64,000 nt of DNA from Campylobacter sp. RM16192 (lineage in GTDB: Bacteria > Campylobacterota > Campylobacteria > Campylobacterales > Campylobacteraceae): contig NZ_CP012552.1 of the NCBI RefSeq assembly GCF_004803855.2, forward strand, positions 1,240,001-1,304,000, read 5' to 3'. The number at the start of each line of letters is the position of its first letter. The stretch's first letter is position 1. Below the pieces are notes generated by a model that searched no databases, had not been told where the DNA came from, and saw only the letters and a list, made by a program, of their open reading frames with translations. The position numbers and the translations under genes are program-made. This document shows positions 9,401 through 17,514 of this stretch, in pieces.

Positions 9401-10496
9401 AGGTTGCAATACCAAATCAACATTTGATTTTCATTTTTTACCTAATGATATATTGATAGACAATGTCGCTGTTTCAAATTTTCAGAACAATATGACTTAT
9501 ACATCTAAAGATGCGGAAATGTATGCTAAATTATTTTTTCATGCGCAAGCAAGAATAGATGACGATAAAAAAAGTATAGCGAAACTATACACACAAAGTT
9601 GCTATGCCAAAAATGTAAATTTTACAATAGACATAGACAGTCTAATACCTGACTACAAGCAATCTAATGATGGTACTATCATTAAAAATGTTAATGATAT
9701 AAAACAAGACATTTTATTTTTTGATAACGATGATAGCAGTAAAATAAACAAAATTGACAAAAGCACTAACAAAATTGGAGAATACCAAATAAAAAATACT
9801 GCATTTAGTGATGCTGAAGCGGTTGCTAGTGGAGCAATAAGGTTTAATTTTGACAAAAATATTAAAACTACGAGAAACCCTTTTGCCGTAAATAGTAAAA
9901 TTTTTACATTTAATAATATAAGTGATTCGGATTCAGTAAAAGGGGCAGCCTATATTAAACCAGATCTAAAAAATGAAACAAATGCTAACTTTTACTATGG
10001 AAGAGTGCATGCCACTGAAGGCAAGGGTCCTAAAAAAGGGTTTAAACATAATGTATATTTTGGTATATACTGCAATCTTTGTGATAAAGACAAATATGCA
10101 ATAGCAAAAAATGCCAAATCATTTCCGGATCAAATAAATTGGTTTATCAATGAAAAACACGATAATGCTAATCTAGGTCAAGTCAAAAGCTATACGCCAA
10201 ATTCTAAGTATACACAATTGTCAATAATATCTCCAATAACAAAAGGAGTAGAGGTAATCAATCTATCAAGCTCTGAACCTGGTTCAGATACTATAAAAAT
10301 GGAAGCTTCTTCTTGGTTATTGTTCAATGAGATTGACAACAATGCAAAAACAAATGATTTTATAGTGAATTTTACAGATAGCGAGGCATGGGGAGGACAA
10401 TCTTTAAATAAAAAAGGTAAAAACACAGAAGGTGTTGGATCTATTGTAGGAGGAAAAACACTGCCTAGCGAAACAAATAGAAGGCTGGAATGGTAA
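6456..10496 (+). CDS. Very large exported protein (1346 aa) heading a pseudopilin operon, DUF11-like segment
   Basis: I do not recognise a named family over the full length. The start is supported by AAAGGA seven bases upstream. Residues 1-20 form a signal peptide (KIKFLLFAILILASS). An ARLYWGG motif lies near residue 183, and a GWTLVIVYDFG stretch follows near 330, both seen in secreted DUF11-type surface proteins. Around residues 515-590 a segment VELTIKNKTNEDVDYLS with a following YVNDSTYV resembles a DUF11 repeat. There is no C-terminal anchor, LPXTG or RTX motif. The next gene starts six bases after its stop. The composition is Asn/Lys/Asp-rich and AT-rich. By analogy with PilY1-type operons it could be a pilus- or pseudopilus-associated surface protein; this is inference. 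Confidence 0.65.
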   Translation: MKKIKFLLFAILILASSLISEERNDIDGFNHSITRFYFSSLPEIDDQGEIVKNESGGIVSVGPGYGFVVNNEDINLKKRVIDDNTYAGAKPERKVIYGDIEVIGASVIKPVGNDEQGRYYNYEPILSDSKIHLEKTGITTTVYEKEDSSYSINSSKAVFDFSDRVNQEGESIDNKITGDKVIFARLYWGGIISEKWPEGERPGPKNINQIIGKYFEGIRGFHKIRFGYPNKNGGMDYATLVASHQDTRWISSFTYLGFKFAYQASYDVTDIVKKSLGTTVAKRTFSAGDIKIHSGKPVEYIWGFTPRYTSNPNDGTWSAKKSANQGGWTLVIVYDFGKEENHNVKPKRITIYDGMRSLSPLQAPASIEIYFEDFYTPKYGKFDSALTILSFGGAKEILAENIQLKKNKNDEYNDDKSVYNLGSNPINPKGSQFNSTISRFGKHMNPSKVFNSGTDLDTYDISSLLSNKQTEVYAKFTANVITIDNGNGVSTRTGDAATIPLVAFSTDLYVPNVCYEEKLFYQRKNDKNTPFQEVSKNKDSKTVLRKDDILRVELTIKNKTNEDVDYLSIIANINPETGSYVNDSTYVHPYSSKSNFILGTLNKDNANNLQKKIANGIGVNLGQGASEDSGGHLYSNDNAFIRYDIKVNEEFKENTYKASFKNKDLNLNYTNGIIIDKCKQTDQFVTIFNMAELKAVNQNFKKKGDSEQLYTQLAGEPFSVKIAYMDQKLKNGETPKGPLEELKVDVEVVENCDGESVIPKIKGLTFNKDIGVIEIPKNKLIINNAYPFLTFRLSYKDSTEQPTTNPQNTATAPGGKIISDCLSDRFAVRPQKFRMYDFASNKFLTDSYLMNLIGGRNYKDIGVVAVFKENNIATEYNRVLETKSPKNSSAKDIVQFVSNPSELCKKNINPSVFAEIVGHEINANFSMGKAKFYKSGAINFSYPDIGPAKLTLQDSAFTAVDHSSNDCIANSDSTEPNADGKIGCNTKSTFDFHFLPNDILIDNVAVSNFQNNMTYTSKDAEMYAKLFFHAQARIDDDKKSIAKLYTQSCYAKNVNFTIDIDSLIPDYKQSNDGTIIKNVNDIKQDILFFDNDDSSKINKIDKSTNKIGEYQIKNTAFSDAEAVASGAIRFNFDKNIKTTRNPFAVNSKIFTFNNISDSDSVKGAAYIKPDLKNETNANFYYGRVHATEGKGPKKGFKHNVYFGIYCNLCDKDKYAIAKNAKSFPDQINWFINEKHDNANLGQVKSYTPNSKYTQLSIISPITKGVEVINLSSSEPGSDTIKMEASSWLLFNEIDNNAKTNDFIVNFTDSEAWGGQSLNKKGKNTEGVGSIVGGKTLPSETNRRLEW

Positions 10497-10501
10497 ATAA
10501 T

Positions 10502-11074
10502 ATGAGACGAGGATTTTCTTTACTTGAGCTTGTAATTTCTATTGTAGTAATGGGAATAGTTTTTTTATCTATTCCCACAATAATAATGCAAAATGCCAAA
10601 AATAACACATCGGCTATAATTCAACAAAGCGTAATGGATACTAAAACGCATATGGCTCTTATACTTAAAACACCGTGGGGTTGTGTAAATGATCCATCTC
10701 TTATGGGTAAGCCTACTCCTATTTTTAATGGAGATCCAGCAAATAATTTTTACACAAAAAATTTAATTGGTGAGAATGATAGAAGAAATTTTTCTAATAT
10801 TAGCAAGAATGAAGCTTGTTTGTCATCAGAAAAAAACATAGATTTTTTTGACAAAAAAGAAGCCTATGTAGAATTTGCAACAAAAAGTTACAGTAGGGAC
10901 AACATAGTAAAAGCATCATTAAAATCTGAAGTAGGCACTATGACAAATGATAACATCAAAATTATAAAAATAAATACAATAGTTGCGCAAACCAATCCAA
11001 ATACCAATATAATACTTACAGCCTATTCTGCAAACATAGGCGATAGTCCTAAAATACTGAAAAAATCATGGTAA
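10502..11074 (+). CDS. Pseudopilin-like protein with type III prepilin leader (first of three)
   Basis: A 190-residue protein whose N-terminus MRRG/FSLLELVISIVVMG is a textbook prepilin signal: short basic leader, Gly before the cleavage site, Phe at +1, Glu at +5 and a hydrophobic helix. It would be cleaved and N-methylated by a prepilin peptidase and assembled into a pilus or pseudopilus. I prefer the ATG at 10502 to that at 10490, because it places the basic residues and Gly directly at the cleavage site. Residues after 35 form the globular part and include several Cys. The stop overlaps the next gene. It resembles minor pilins such as FimT/GspH/PilV, with the exact class uncertain. Confidence 0.8.
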   Translation: MRRGFSLLELVISIVVMGIVFLSIPTIIMQNAKNNTSAIIQQSVMDTKTHMALILKTPWGCVNDPSLMGKPTPIFNGDPANNFYTKNLIGENDRRNFSNISKNEACLSSEKNIDFFDKKEAYVEFATKSYSRDNIVKASLKSEVGTMTNDNIKIIKINTIVAQTNPNTNIILTAYSANIGDSPKILKKSW

Positions 11075-11994
11075 TGAAAAAAGCTTTTACACTTATTGAA
11101 CTGATAGTAGTTTTGGTTATTACAGGCATTATCTCCGTTCTAAGCACAGACATAATACTAAATATATACAGAGGATATTTACAAAGCAGAGCAATAAACA
11201 CTCTGGAGGCCCAAACAGAAATAGCTTTAGAGCAAATTGCTAAAAGACTTATGTTTAGAATCAAAGGATCGACTATAGGCAGAAAATCGGACGGAAATTT
11301 CATCTCAACATCTGATGCAGGGCTTAATCAAGATTATATTATATTGGAATGGATTGCCTATAGTTATGAAAGCTTTCAAGACAGTGGATGGAGTGGTTTT
11401 GTAGATACCGAACATACAAATACAATTCCACCAACTACAACAGGTGGAGGGGGAGGAAAAATAGAAACACCATATAGTAAGCTGGATAATGCAAATGACA
11501 CAATATCAGACCTTACAAACAAACAAGCAACACTTAGTAACGGCAAAGTAGGAATATATTTCAGAGGTACAGGATCTAATGTTATTAACACATCTTTTGG
11601 CTATGATAAAGTAAATGCAAACTCTATAGGCACAGTAAATACCACAACAGGTAGCACTACAAATTTAACTATTCCTAAATACAAAGAAACCGAAATATCA
11701 GAGTACTATTATTTGCTACATACTGCTTATGCTATCGCCCCAGGAAAACCTTCTGCCGACGGTGATTCTGATTTAATATTACACTACAACTATCGTCCAT
11801 GGCTATTAGGAGCGGACAACCAATACAATGGTAAAAATTCAAATAGTGCTATAATAGCAACAAATGTTACTAGATTTAATTTTAAAGAAATAGGCAATAT
11901 GATAGTGCTTAAACTATGTATAAGAGATGCGGGAAGGTCACTTAGAGATGGAGAAGAGGAGACAACCGTGTGCAAGACAAAGGCGATATACTAA
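11074..11994 (+). CDS. Pseudopilin-like protein, PulJ/PilW-like (second of three)
   Basis: A 306-residue protein beginning MKKA/FTLIELIVVLVITG, a prepilin leader with Ala before the cleavage site and Glu at +5. The length and the first long helix fit the larger minor pilins (PulJ/GspJ or PilW class). The ATG at 11074 overlaps the previous stop (TAATG); an in-frame ATG six bases earlier would spoil the leader. Residues about 110-200 hold a Gly/Thr/Asn-rich low-complexity stretch including a TTGGGGG run, presumably a surface loop. It ends with two Cys near the C-terminus. It forms one transcript with the flanking genes. Confidence 0.8.
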   Translation: MKKAFTLIELIVVLVITGIISVLSTDIILNIYRGYLQSRAINTLEAQTEIALEQIAKRLMFRIKGSTIGRKSDGNFISTSDAGLNQDYIILEWIAYSYESFQDSGWSGFVDTEHTNTIPPTTTGGGGGKIETPYSKLDNANDTISDLTNKQATLSNGKVGIYFRGTGSNVINTSFGYDKVNANSIGTVNTTTGSTTNLTIPKYKETEISEYYYLLHTAYAIAPGKPSADGDSDLILHYNYRPWLLGADNQYNGKNSNSAIIATNVTRFNFKEIGNMIVLKLCIRDAGRSLRDGEEETTVCKTKAIY

Positions 11995-12434
11995 TGAGAA
12001 GCGGATTTACAATAGTTATGGCGATATTTTTTATGGTTTTAGTAGCCACTCTTGGAGCGTTTGCACTTAGCTTATCAACTTCAACAGCAAAACATACTAC
12101 CGATATATTTTTAAGAGAGCAAGCTGAGCTTTTAGCTCAAGGTGCAGCAGAGATGGCTATAGAAAAAATATTATTTGACAAAAACAAATTAAGTGCCACA
12201 AACTGTCCTGGCGTAGATTTTTTAATTACGAAATTTCCTAGTGATACTAGCGATAAATTATTTGAAATCAAAGTTGATGTTGTAAAAATTTTTGGCGATA
12301 TTAATGGCTGCGGTACAGCTATATCTACAGATGCATCCAAAGGTACAGTAATACTTGATGTTACAGTAACAGCAAATCAAAATATCACAAACACTCCTGT
12401 TAGATTCCATAGGCGCACTATCCAAAAGCTTTAA
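11994..12434 (+). CDS. PilX/GspK-like minor pseudopilin (third of three)
   Basis: A 146-residue protein starting MRSG/FTIVMAIFFMVLVATLGAFAL. It has a short basic leader and a cleavage-site Gly but lacks Glu at +5 (Met instead), as in GspK/PilX-type initiating or tip pseudopilins. The ATG at 11994 overlaps the previous stop by one base. The helix continues into EQAELLAQGAAEMAIEKILF, the usual PilX-like pattern. Two Cys (in TNCPG and NGCG) could form a disulphide. It is the last gene of the four-gene operon and is followed by the hpf promoter. Confidence 0.75.
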   Translation: MRSGFTIVMAIFFMVLVATLGAFALSLSTSTAKHTTDIFLREQAELLAQGAAEMAIEKILFDKNKLSATNCPGVDFLITKFPSDTSDKLFEIKVDVVKIFGDINGCGTAISTDASKGTVILDVTVTANQNITNTPVRFHRRTIQKL

Positions 12435-12441
12435 TATGTGT

Positions 12442-12447
12442 TATAAT
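12442..12447 (+). promoter_or_regulatory. Probable -10 element for hpf
   Basis: TATAAT preceded by TGT (extended -10), 31 bases before the hpf start and only eight bases after the previous stop. AAAGGAG follows at a normal position before the start codon. Confidence 0.6.
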
Positions 12448-12477
12448 ATGGCACATTTCTAATAAAGGAGCCATATA

Positions 12478-13005
12478 ATGAACACAAGCATTGTAGGTAA
12501 ACAATTTGAACTAACAGACTCTATAAAAGGTTATGTAGAGAACGCATTTGACGCTCTTGGAAAATATAATCTCGACATCATTTCAGGACGTTGTGTCATC
12601 TCGGCAGATGAAAAAAACGGAAAAAAGGGCTTTTCGGTCGAATTTGCGATAAATTTAGCAAGAAAAGATACTATAGTAATACGCCAAAAAGATAAAGATT
12701 TATACGCAGCAGTTGATTTGGCCGTAGATCGCGCTTCAAAGGTTCTAAGAAGAGAGCACGATAAGATAACAACAGTCAAAAACAAAGATGAAGGCAAAGA
12801 GATAAGAGCCAGAATTGCAGATGAGCCAATAGAAGGTGTCGATGAAATTATACCTATGGAACTAGAGCTTTACAAACCGCTTGAGATAGAAGATGCTTTA
12901 GAAAAGTTAAAAAACAGCGAAATGCAATTTTACGTATTTAACGATATAGATGCAAGAATGCGTGTTATATATAAACGCACAGACGGCAAATTCGGACTTT
13001 ATTAA
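12478..13005 (+). CDS. hpf: Long-form ribosome hibernation promoting factor
   Basis: A 175-residue protein. The N-terminal S30AE/YfiA domain (residues 1-100) begins MNTSIVGKQFELTDSIKGYVE and contains AAVDLAVDRASKVLRR. A linker follows, then a C-terminal dimerisation domain ending FYVFNDIDARMRVIYKRTDGKFGLY-like. Long HPF alone dimerises 70S ribosomes into inactive 100S particles in stationary phase. The gene has its own promoter and a strong terminator, so it is monocistronic. Confidence 0.93.
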   Translation: MNTSIVGKQFELTDSIKGYVENAFDALGKYNLDIISGRCVISADEKNGKKGFSVEFAINLARKDTIVIRQKDKDLYAAVDLAVDRASKVLRREHDKITTVKNKDEGKEIRARIADEPIEGVDEIIPMELELYKPLEIEDALEKLKNSEMQFYVFNDIDARMRVIYKRTDGKFGLY

Positions 13006-13010
13006 AATTT

Positions 13011-13030
13011 AGAGCGGAGGGATCCGCTCT
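13011..13030 (+). terminator. Intrinsic terminator after hpf
   Basis: AGAGCGGA (13011-13018) and TCCGCTCT (13023-13030) form a perfect 8-bp GC-rich stem with a 4-base loop, followed by TCTTTCTT. It also lies just beyond the convergent tautomerase gene and may serve both strands. Confidence 0.8.
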
Positions 13031-13041
13031 TCTTTCTTAAC

Positions 13042-13263
13042 TTACTCTTGATTCATACTGCTTTTAACTCTTAAATTTGTGATTGTTTCACCGCCAAGTC
13101 CGTAGTTATCTGTATCAACCTCATCTATTATCACTACAATTGAGGCTTTATTCCTGCCTAAAATTTCAGCCACTAGCTGAGTTACACCGGCAATCAGCCT
13201 TTGCTTTTGCTCTGTCGTAGGCTCATTATTTTCTTTAGTCACCCTAATATTTACAAATGGCAT
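13042..13263 (-). CDS. 4-oxalocrotonate tautomerase-family protein
   Basis: A 73-residue member of the tautomerase superfamily. After removal of Met the catalytic Pro1 is exposed (MPFVNIRVTKEN), as required. The conserved QKQRLIAGVTQLVAEIL helix and the later VVIIDEV strand match the 4-OT fold. These small enzymes form hexamers and tautomerise enol/keto acids; the physiological substrate in Campylobacter-type bacteria is not established. It is downstream of recG on the same strand with a 9-base gap. Family confidence is good and substrate confidence is nil. Confidence 0.85.
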   Translation of the reverse strand: MPFVNIRVTKENNEPTTEQKQRLIAGVTQLVAEILGRNKASIVVIIDEVDTDNYGLGGETITNLRVKSSMNQE

Positions 13264-13272
13264 CTGTATCCT

Positions 13273-15087
13273 TTAAATCGTTTTTATTTGCAAAGATAGA
13301 CGTGTTTTAGCACTTTGTGTGATATGCTCTTCAAAATCATAGTATTCAAAAGTAGCTCCATGTTGAAAAGCTCCACCTAAAATATCTCCGCTTTGACGGT
13401 TTTTAAGATCTATTTCAGCAATTTTAAATCCGTCAAGAGTAGTACAAAACTCCTTTAGTCTTTCAGGAGGATTTTTAAGCTTGGTAAAGAGAAAGCAAAA
13501 GCCCTCTCCTCCTTGTCTGCCTACTCGTCCGCGCAATTGATGAAGAGTAGCAAGACCTAGTCTCTCAGCTCCTACTATCACAATAGTAGTAAGCCTTGGC
13601 AAAGATATACCAACTTCAACAACCGTAGTAGAAAGCAGGATATCTCCACCAGTTCTAAATTCACGTAAAATTTGCTCTTTTTCCCTGTCTTTTCCATGAG
13701 TTATAAAGACATTTTTAAAATTCCTTAACCAAAATGCCTGAGCCTCGCTTAAACTCTGATAATTCGAATTCTCGCTACTCTCTACAAGAGGATAGACTAT
13801 TATGACCTGTTTTTGATTGGAAATCTCTTTTTTAATATGTTTTATAAGCATTTCAAAATCACTGCTTTGTAAAATTTGTGAATGAATATTTTTCTTAAAA
13901 GGCATCTGTTTTAAAAAACTAAATTCTACAAATGAACTTTGAATCATACTAAGAGTTCTTGGTATTGGAGTCGCAGAAAATTGAATAATATGAGCGTATT
14001 TTTCGCCATCTCTAGCTAGCTGATTTATCTTTTCTCTTTGGTTTGAACCGAAGCGGTGTTGCTCGTCTATCATAACAAGTGGCGCGCTTGGCAAATCGCG
14101 ATAAAGCAATACATGCGTACCTATTATCAAATTTGCTCCGTCAAATTCGTGTTTTTTTTCTCCACTTTTTATCAATTTTATACTCATAAATTTTGGCAAA
14201 AGCCTAACAGCCTCATCGTAAATTTGCTCAGCTAAAATAGAAGTAGGAGCCATAATTATAGAGGTTTTTGGATATACCATAAGTGCGGCAGCCAAAATTA
14301 CAAGAGTTTTGCCGCTTCCCACATCGCCCATCACTACGCGTCTCTTTGCTAAATTTGAGCTAAAATCTCCTCTTATATCCTCTATTGCGCTCAGCTGATC
14401 GCTCGTTGGCTTAAATGGCAATGAATTTATCCATGGCAAAATATCAAAAATTTCTATATCACTTGCCTTAAAATTTATCTTTTTGGAGCTTAACTTTTTT
14501 AAATAGTTATAAATTTCTACAAATTTTAAAATCTCAACCCCATAACTTTCTTTGTTTAATTCATCTAAAATGGTCACGCTATTTTCGTCATTTTTATGAA
14601 TTTTAGTCAAAAATTCGGCTTCGTTTTGGCTTAGCCCTTCAGAAATCAAATTTTCAAATTTGATATATTTTTTAGTTAAAAAACAAAATCTATCATCGCG
14701 TAAACTTAGTTTATATTTTGGTATTATTTCGTTGATTTTTGTGATTATTTTTGGATTTGTTATCTCCCATCCGCCAAATGCATAAGAACACTTGCCATTA
14801 ATATATATTTTCTTATGAATTTTAAAAGCCCCAAAGTGCCATGACTTAGCATTAAAAATCACTATTTTGATATTTTGAGACCAGCTTTCACACCAGCTTA
14901 AAATATGCAAAATCCCATTTTGTCTATATGAATTTTTTATCTCAACTTCTACGCTCACATTACCATCCCTGGGACTATTTGCAAGCGTGGTATCGTCGTA
15001 GTTTTTTGGGATTTTTAGAGCCAGATCAAGCAGGGTAAAAATCCCTATTTTATTTAAGTCTTCTTTGTCTTTTGCTTCAAATTTCAT
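13273..15087 (-). CDS. recG: ATP-dependent DNA helicase RecG (short form)
   Basis: A superfamily 2 helicase of about 604 residues that remodels stalled forks and branched recombination intermediates. Motif I is VMGDVGSGKTLV and motif II is the DEQHR box; later motifs include FSATPIPRTLS, VEVGISLPR and QLRGRVGRQG. It is shorter than the roughly 690-residue enterobacterial RecG, with a reduced N-terminal wedge region, as in other epsilonproteobacteria. I place the start at 15087 (MKFEAKDKED), overlapping the M16 gene stop; a start five codons earlier is possible. It is translationally coupled to the upstream M16-like gene. Confidence 0.93.
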   Translation of the reverse strand: MKFEAKDKEDLNKIGIFTLLDLALKIPKNYDDTTLANSPRDGNVSVEVEIKNSYRQNGILHILSWCESWSQNIKIVIFNAKSWHFGAFKIHKKIYINGKCSYAFGGWEITNPKIITKINEIIPKYKLSLRDDRFCFLTKKYIKFENLISEGLSQNEAEFLTKIHKNDENSVTILDELNKESYGVEILKFVEIYNYLKKLSSKKINFKASDIEIFDILPWINSLPFKPTSDQLSAIEDIRGDFSSNLAKRRVVMGDVGSGKTLVILAAALMVYPKTSIIMAPTSILAEQIYDEAVRLLPKFMSIKLIKSGEKKHEFDGANLIIGTHVLLYRDLPSAPLVMIDEQHRFGSNQREKINQLARDGEKYAHIIQFSATPIPRTLSMIQSSFVEFSFLKQMPFKKNIHSQILQSSDFEMLIKHIKKEISNQKQVIIVYPLVESSENSNYQSLSEAQAFWLRNFKNVFITHGKDREKEQILREFRTGGDILLSTTVVEVGISLPRLTTIVIVGAERLGLATLHQLRGRVGRQGGEGFCFLFTKLKNPPERLKEFCTTLDGFKIAEIDLKNRQSGDILGGAFQHGATFEYYDFEEHITQSAKTRLSLQIKTI

Positions 15088-16303
15088 TATAAAGCACGGC
15101 AAAACTTAGCTTTGTTATCTCGGTATGCGCAGTAATAAATTCATTTAATTCGCTAAGTTTTAGTTTTGAAATTTTATCAAGCTCTTCCTTGAAATGTCCA
15201 AGTCTCAATCCATTATAAAATTCGTTTTGGGCGATATTTAATCTATTAAGCAATGTCTCTTGCCTAAGCGGCTCAGAACCTAGTAAAAATTTCTTAGCCT
15301 GAGTCAGCTCATGAGAATTCACACCTTTTTTAACAAATCTTTCAAATTCGCTTTTGACTACCGCTATAGCATTGTCTTTATTTTCGTTCTTTGTCTGCAA
15401 ATAGCCTGCTATTTGAGAATAACTAGGAGCAAACCCCGCCCTAGCATAAGCCGAATACGCAAGTCCTCGCTTAACACGAATCTCCTCCATTAGCCTAGAG
15501 CCAAATCCACCCTCTCCCAAAATAAATGTAGCCACTCTAGCCTTAAACCTATCCTCTATATCCACTTCAAAAGGAGCGCCAAAATACACGTATGCCTGTT
15601 CGCTCGGCTTAATGATAAACTTTTCGCTCATTTTTTCACTTGTTTTTAATTTATCTTGTATTCTTTTCTTGCCACTATCTAAATTTGTCAAGATATGATC
15701 TAAATTTAGCTCGTCTATAGCCACATCTCCGCCAAAAACTACAAATAAATTAGCTAAATCAAGATGAGTTTTTAAAAAATTTTTAATATCTTCAAGATTG
15801 ATTTTTTCTATACTTTCTTTGGTTCCTGTTATTTGATTTGCCAAAGCTGTTTTTGGATATAAAAGCTCATTTAAAGCGGATTTTGCGACATAGTCATAGT
15901 CGTTTTCATTACTTAAAATTTCACCAAGAGTAAGTTTTTTCAGCTTATTTAAAATTTCATCAGTCAAATTTGGCTCGCTTAATAGCTCTTGAAGTTTTTT
16001 AGTAGCAAAGCCAAAATACTCTTTCAAGCAATTTAGTTCTATATTTATGGTCTCAAATCCGGCACTTGCATACATATTTATCGCTCTCATTTCAAGCTCT
16101 TTAGCAAATCCGCTCGCCCCTTCGCTGATGGTGCCTTCATTTAAAATTTTAGCTATTAAATTTGCAAGACCGCTCTTTTTAGAATCTTCACAGCTTCCGG
16201 CAACTTTAAAAATAAGCTTAAGATAAACTACAGGCAAAGCCTTTGAACTTTCAAAGATAACGGGAATTTGAGTGTTTTTAACTTTTAAATTTACAGCTTT
16301 CAT
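15077..16303 (-). CDS. M16-family (insulinase/PqqL-like) peptidase homologue lacking HxxEH
   Basis: A 408-residue protein with two M16-type halves. It has an N-terminal KSGLANLIAKILNEGT segment and, in the second half, RLMEEIRVKRGLAYSAYARAG, typical of the R/Y-containing M16 C-terminal domain. At the place where the zinc-binding HxxEH should occur there is GLANLIAKILNEG, so the metal site is absent. By analogy with mitochondrial and bacterial M16 pairs, it may be the inactive partner of another M16 subunit or a folding chamber half. No clear signal peptide is seen. It lies between mqnC (4-base overlap) and recG (11-base overlap). Confidence 0.85.
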   Translation of the reverse strand: MKAVNLKVKNTQIPVIFESSKALPVVYLKLIFKVAGSCEDSKKSGLANLIAKILNEGTISEGASGFAKELEMRAINMYASAGFETINIELNCLKEYFGFATKKLQELLSEPNLTDEILNKLKKLTLGEILSNENDYDYVAKSALNELLYPKTALANQITGTKESIEKINLEDIKNFLKTHLDLANLFVVFGGDVAIDELNLDHILTNLDSGKKRIQDKLKTSEKMSEKFIIKPSEQAYVYFGAPFEVDIEDRFKARVATFILGEGGFGSRLMEEIRVKRGLAYSAYARAGFAPSYSQIAGYLQTKNENKDNAIAVVKSEFERFVKKGVNSHELTQAKKFLLGSEPLRQETLLNRLNIAQNEFYNGLRLGHFKEELDKISKLKLSELNEFITAHTEITKLSFAVLYNEI

Positions 16304-17352
16304 TCGTAGAATTTCTCCAATATGTCGTAGTTTGTATTGCGTTTTGCAGGCTTTTCGCCTACATCGCGGATTAAATTTATCATCTCGTCTTGATTCATTC
16401 TGTATGCTGCGCCTGCGGCCTTTACGACGTTTTCTTCCATCATGGTTGAGCCTAGATCGTTTGCGCCAAAGAGCAGTGCAAGCTGTCCGATGTAGCTTCC
16501 TTGCGTAACCCAGCTGCTTTGAATATTTTTAAAATTATCCAAAAATAGCCTTGAAACCGCAAGTAGTCTTAAATATCGATTTGAGGATTGTTTTTCGATT
16601 TGAGGTTGCTCGGCGATTAGCTTGGTATTTAGCCCTTGAAAGCTCCACAATATAAAAGCTCTAAAGCCGCCGGTAAAGTCTTGTAAATCCCTAATGTGCT
16701 TCCAGTGCTCAACTATCTCGCGAGTCGTCTCAACCGTGCCAAACATCATCGTTGCCGTTGATTTTACGCCAAGCTCGTGAGCCTCTTTGTGGATTCTTAG
16801 CCAAGTTGCGGTGTCGCATTTTTTAGGCGCTATGATGTCTCTAACTCTGTCGCTTAGCACCTCGGCACCCGCTCCTGGGATCGAGTAAAGTCCTTTGTGC
16901 TTTAAGCGGGCTAGAACTTCGCGAGTTGAAATTTTAGAAACTCTTGCGATGTAATCAATCTCAATTGCTGAAAAACCGTGGATGGTTATCTGTGGATAGG
17001 TCTTGCTGATCCACTCGACTAAATTTTCGTACCAATCAATCTTGAGCTTAGGGTGCACGCCGCCTTGAAAAAGAATTTGCGTGCCGCCGATAGCGATCAG
17101 CTCTTCGATCTTTTGCCCTATCTCTTCAAAGCTCAGCACATAGGCATCTTCTTCTTTTGCATGGCGATAAAATGCGCAAAATTTGCAATCAACCCAGCAT
17201 ACGTTTGTATAGTTTATGTTTCTATCGACGATAAATGTTGTGATTTTGTCATGATGAAGTTCTCTTTTTTTGGCTAGCGCCATAGCTCCAAGCTCGTTAA
17301 GCTCAGCATTTTCTATCAAATTTATAGCCTCATCTACACTAAGTCTTGCCAA
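16300..17352 (-). CDS. mqnC: Dehypoxanthine futalosine cyclase (radical SAM)
   Basis: A 350-residue radical SAM enzyme of the futalosine menaquinone pathway that cyclises dehypoxanthine futalosine. The cluster motif is CWVDCKFC with Cys52, 56 and 59 (CX3CX2C). Other family marks are FQGGVHPKL, the GAGAEVLSDRVR region near 170, and TATMMFGTVET. Campylobacter relies on this route for its only respiratory quinone, so the gene links to the cytochrome genes in this window. It is first in an mqnC-M16-recG transcript. Confidence 0.93.
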   Translation of the reverse strand: MARLSVDEAINLIENAELNELGAMALAKKRELHHDKITTFIVDRNINYTNVCWVDCKFCAFYRHAKEEDAYVLSFEEIGQKIEELIAIGGTQILFQGGVHPKLKIDWYENLVEWISKTYPQITIHGFSAIEIDYIARVSKISTREVLARLKHKGLYSIPGAGAEVLSDRVRDIIAPKKCDTATWLRIHKEAHELGVKSTATMMFGTVETTREIVEHWKHIRDLQDFTGGFRAFILWSFQGLNTKLIAEQPQIEKQSSNRYLRLLAVSRLFLDNFKNIQSSWVTQGSYIGQLALLFGANDLGSTMMEENVVKAAGAAYRMNQDEMINLIRDVGEKPAKRNTNYDILEKFYE

Positions 17353-17473
17353 AATTTTCCTTTGTTTAAATTTGCAAAAGTGTATCCAAAAATCGTTTTA
17401 AATATGATAAAAGATAAAATTCAAGAGTTTTTAATAGTAAAATTTAATAAAAAGTATTAGTATTAAGATTAAA

Positions 17474-17507
17474 TACCCCAAAGGAGTAAAAGTTCTCCTT
17501 TGGGGTA
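17474..17507. terminator. Strong bidirectional stem-loop between adhesin remnant and mqnC
   Basis: TACCCCAAAGGAG (17474-17486) pairs perfectly over 13 bp with CTCCTTTGGGGTA (17495-17507); the loop is 8 bases. It sits just after the end of the adhesin reading frame on the minus strand. AT-rich flanks follow on both sides. Confidence 0.75.
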
Positions 17508-17514
17508 AAACAGA

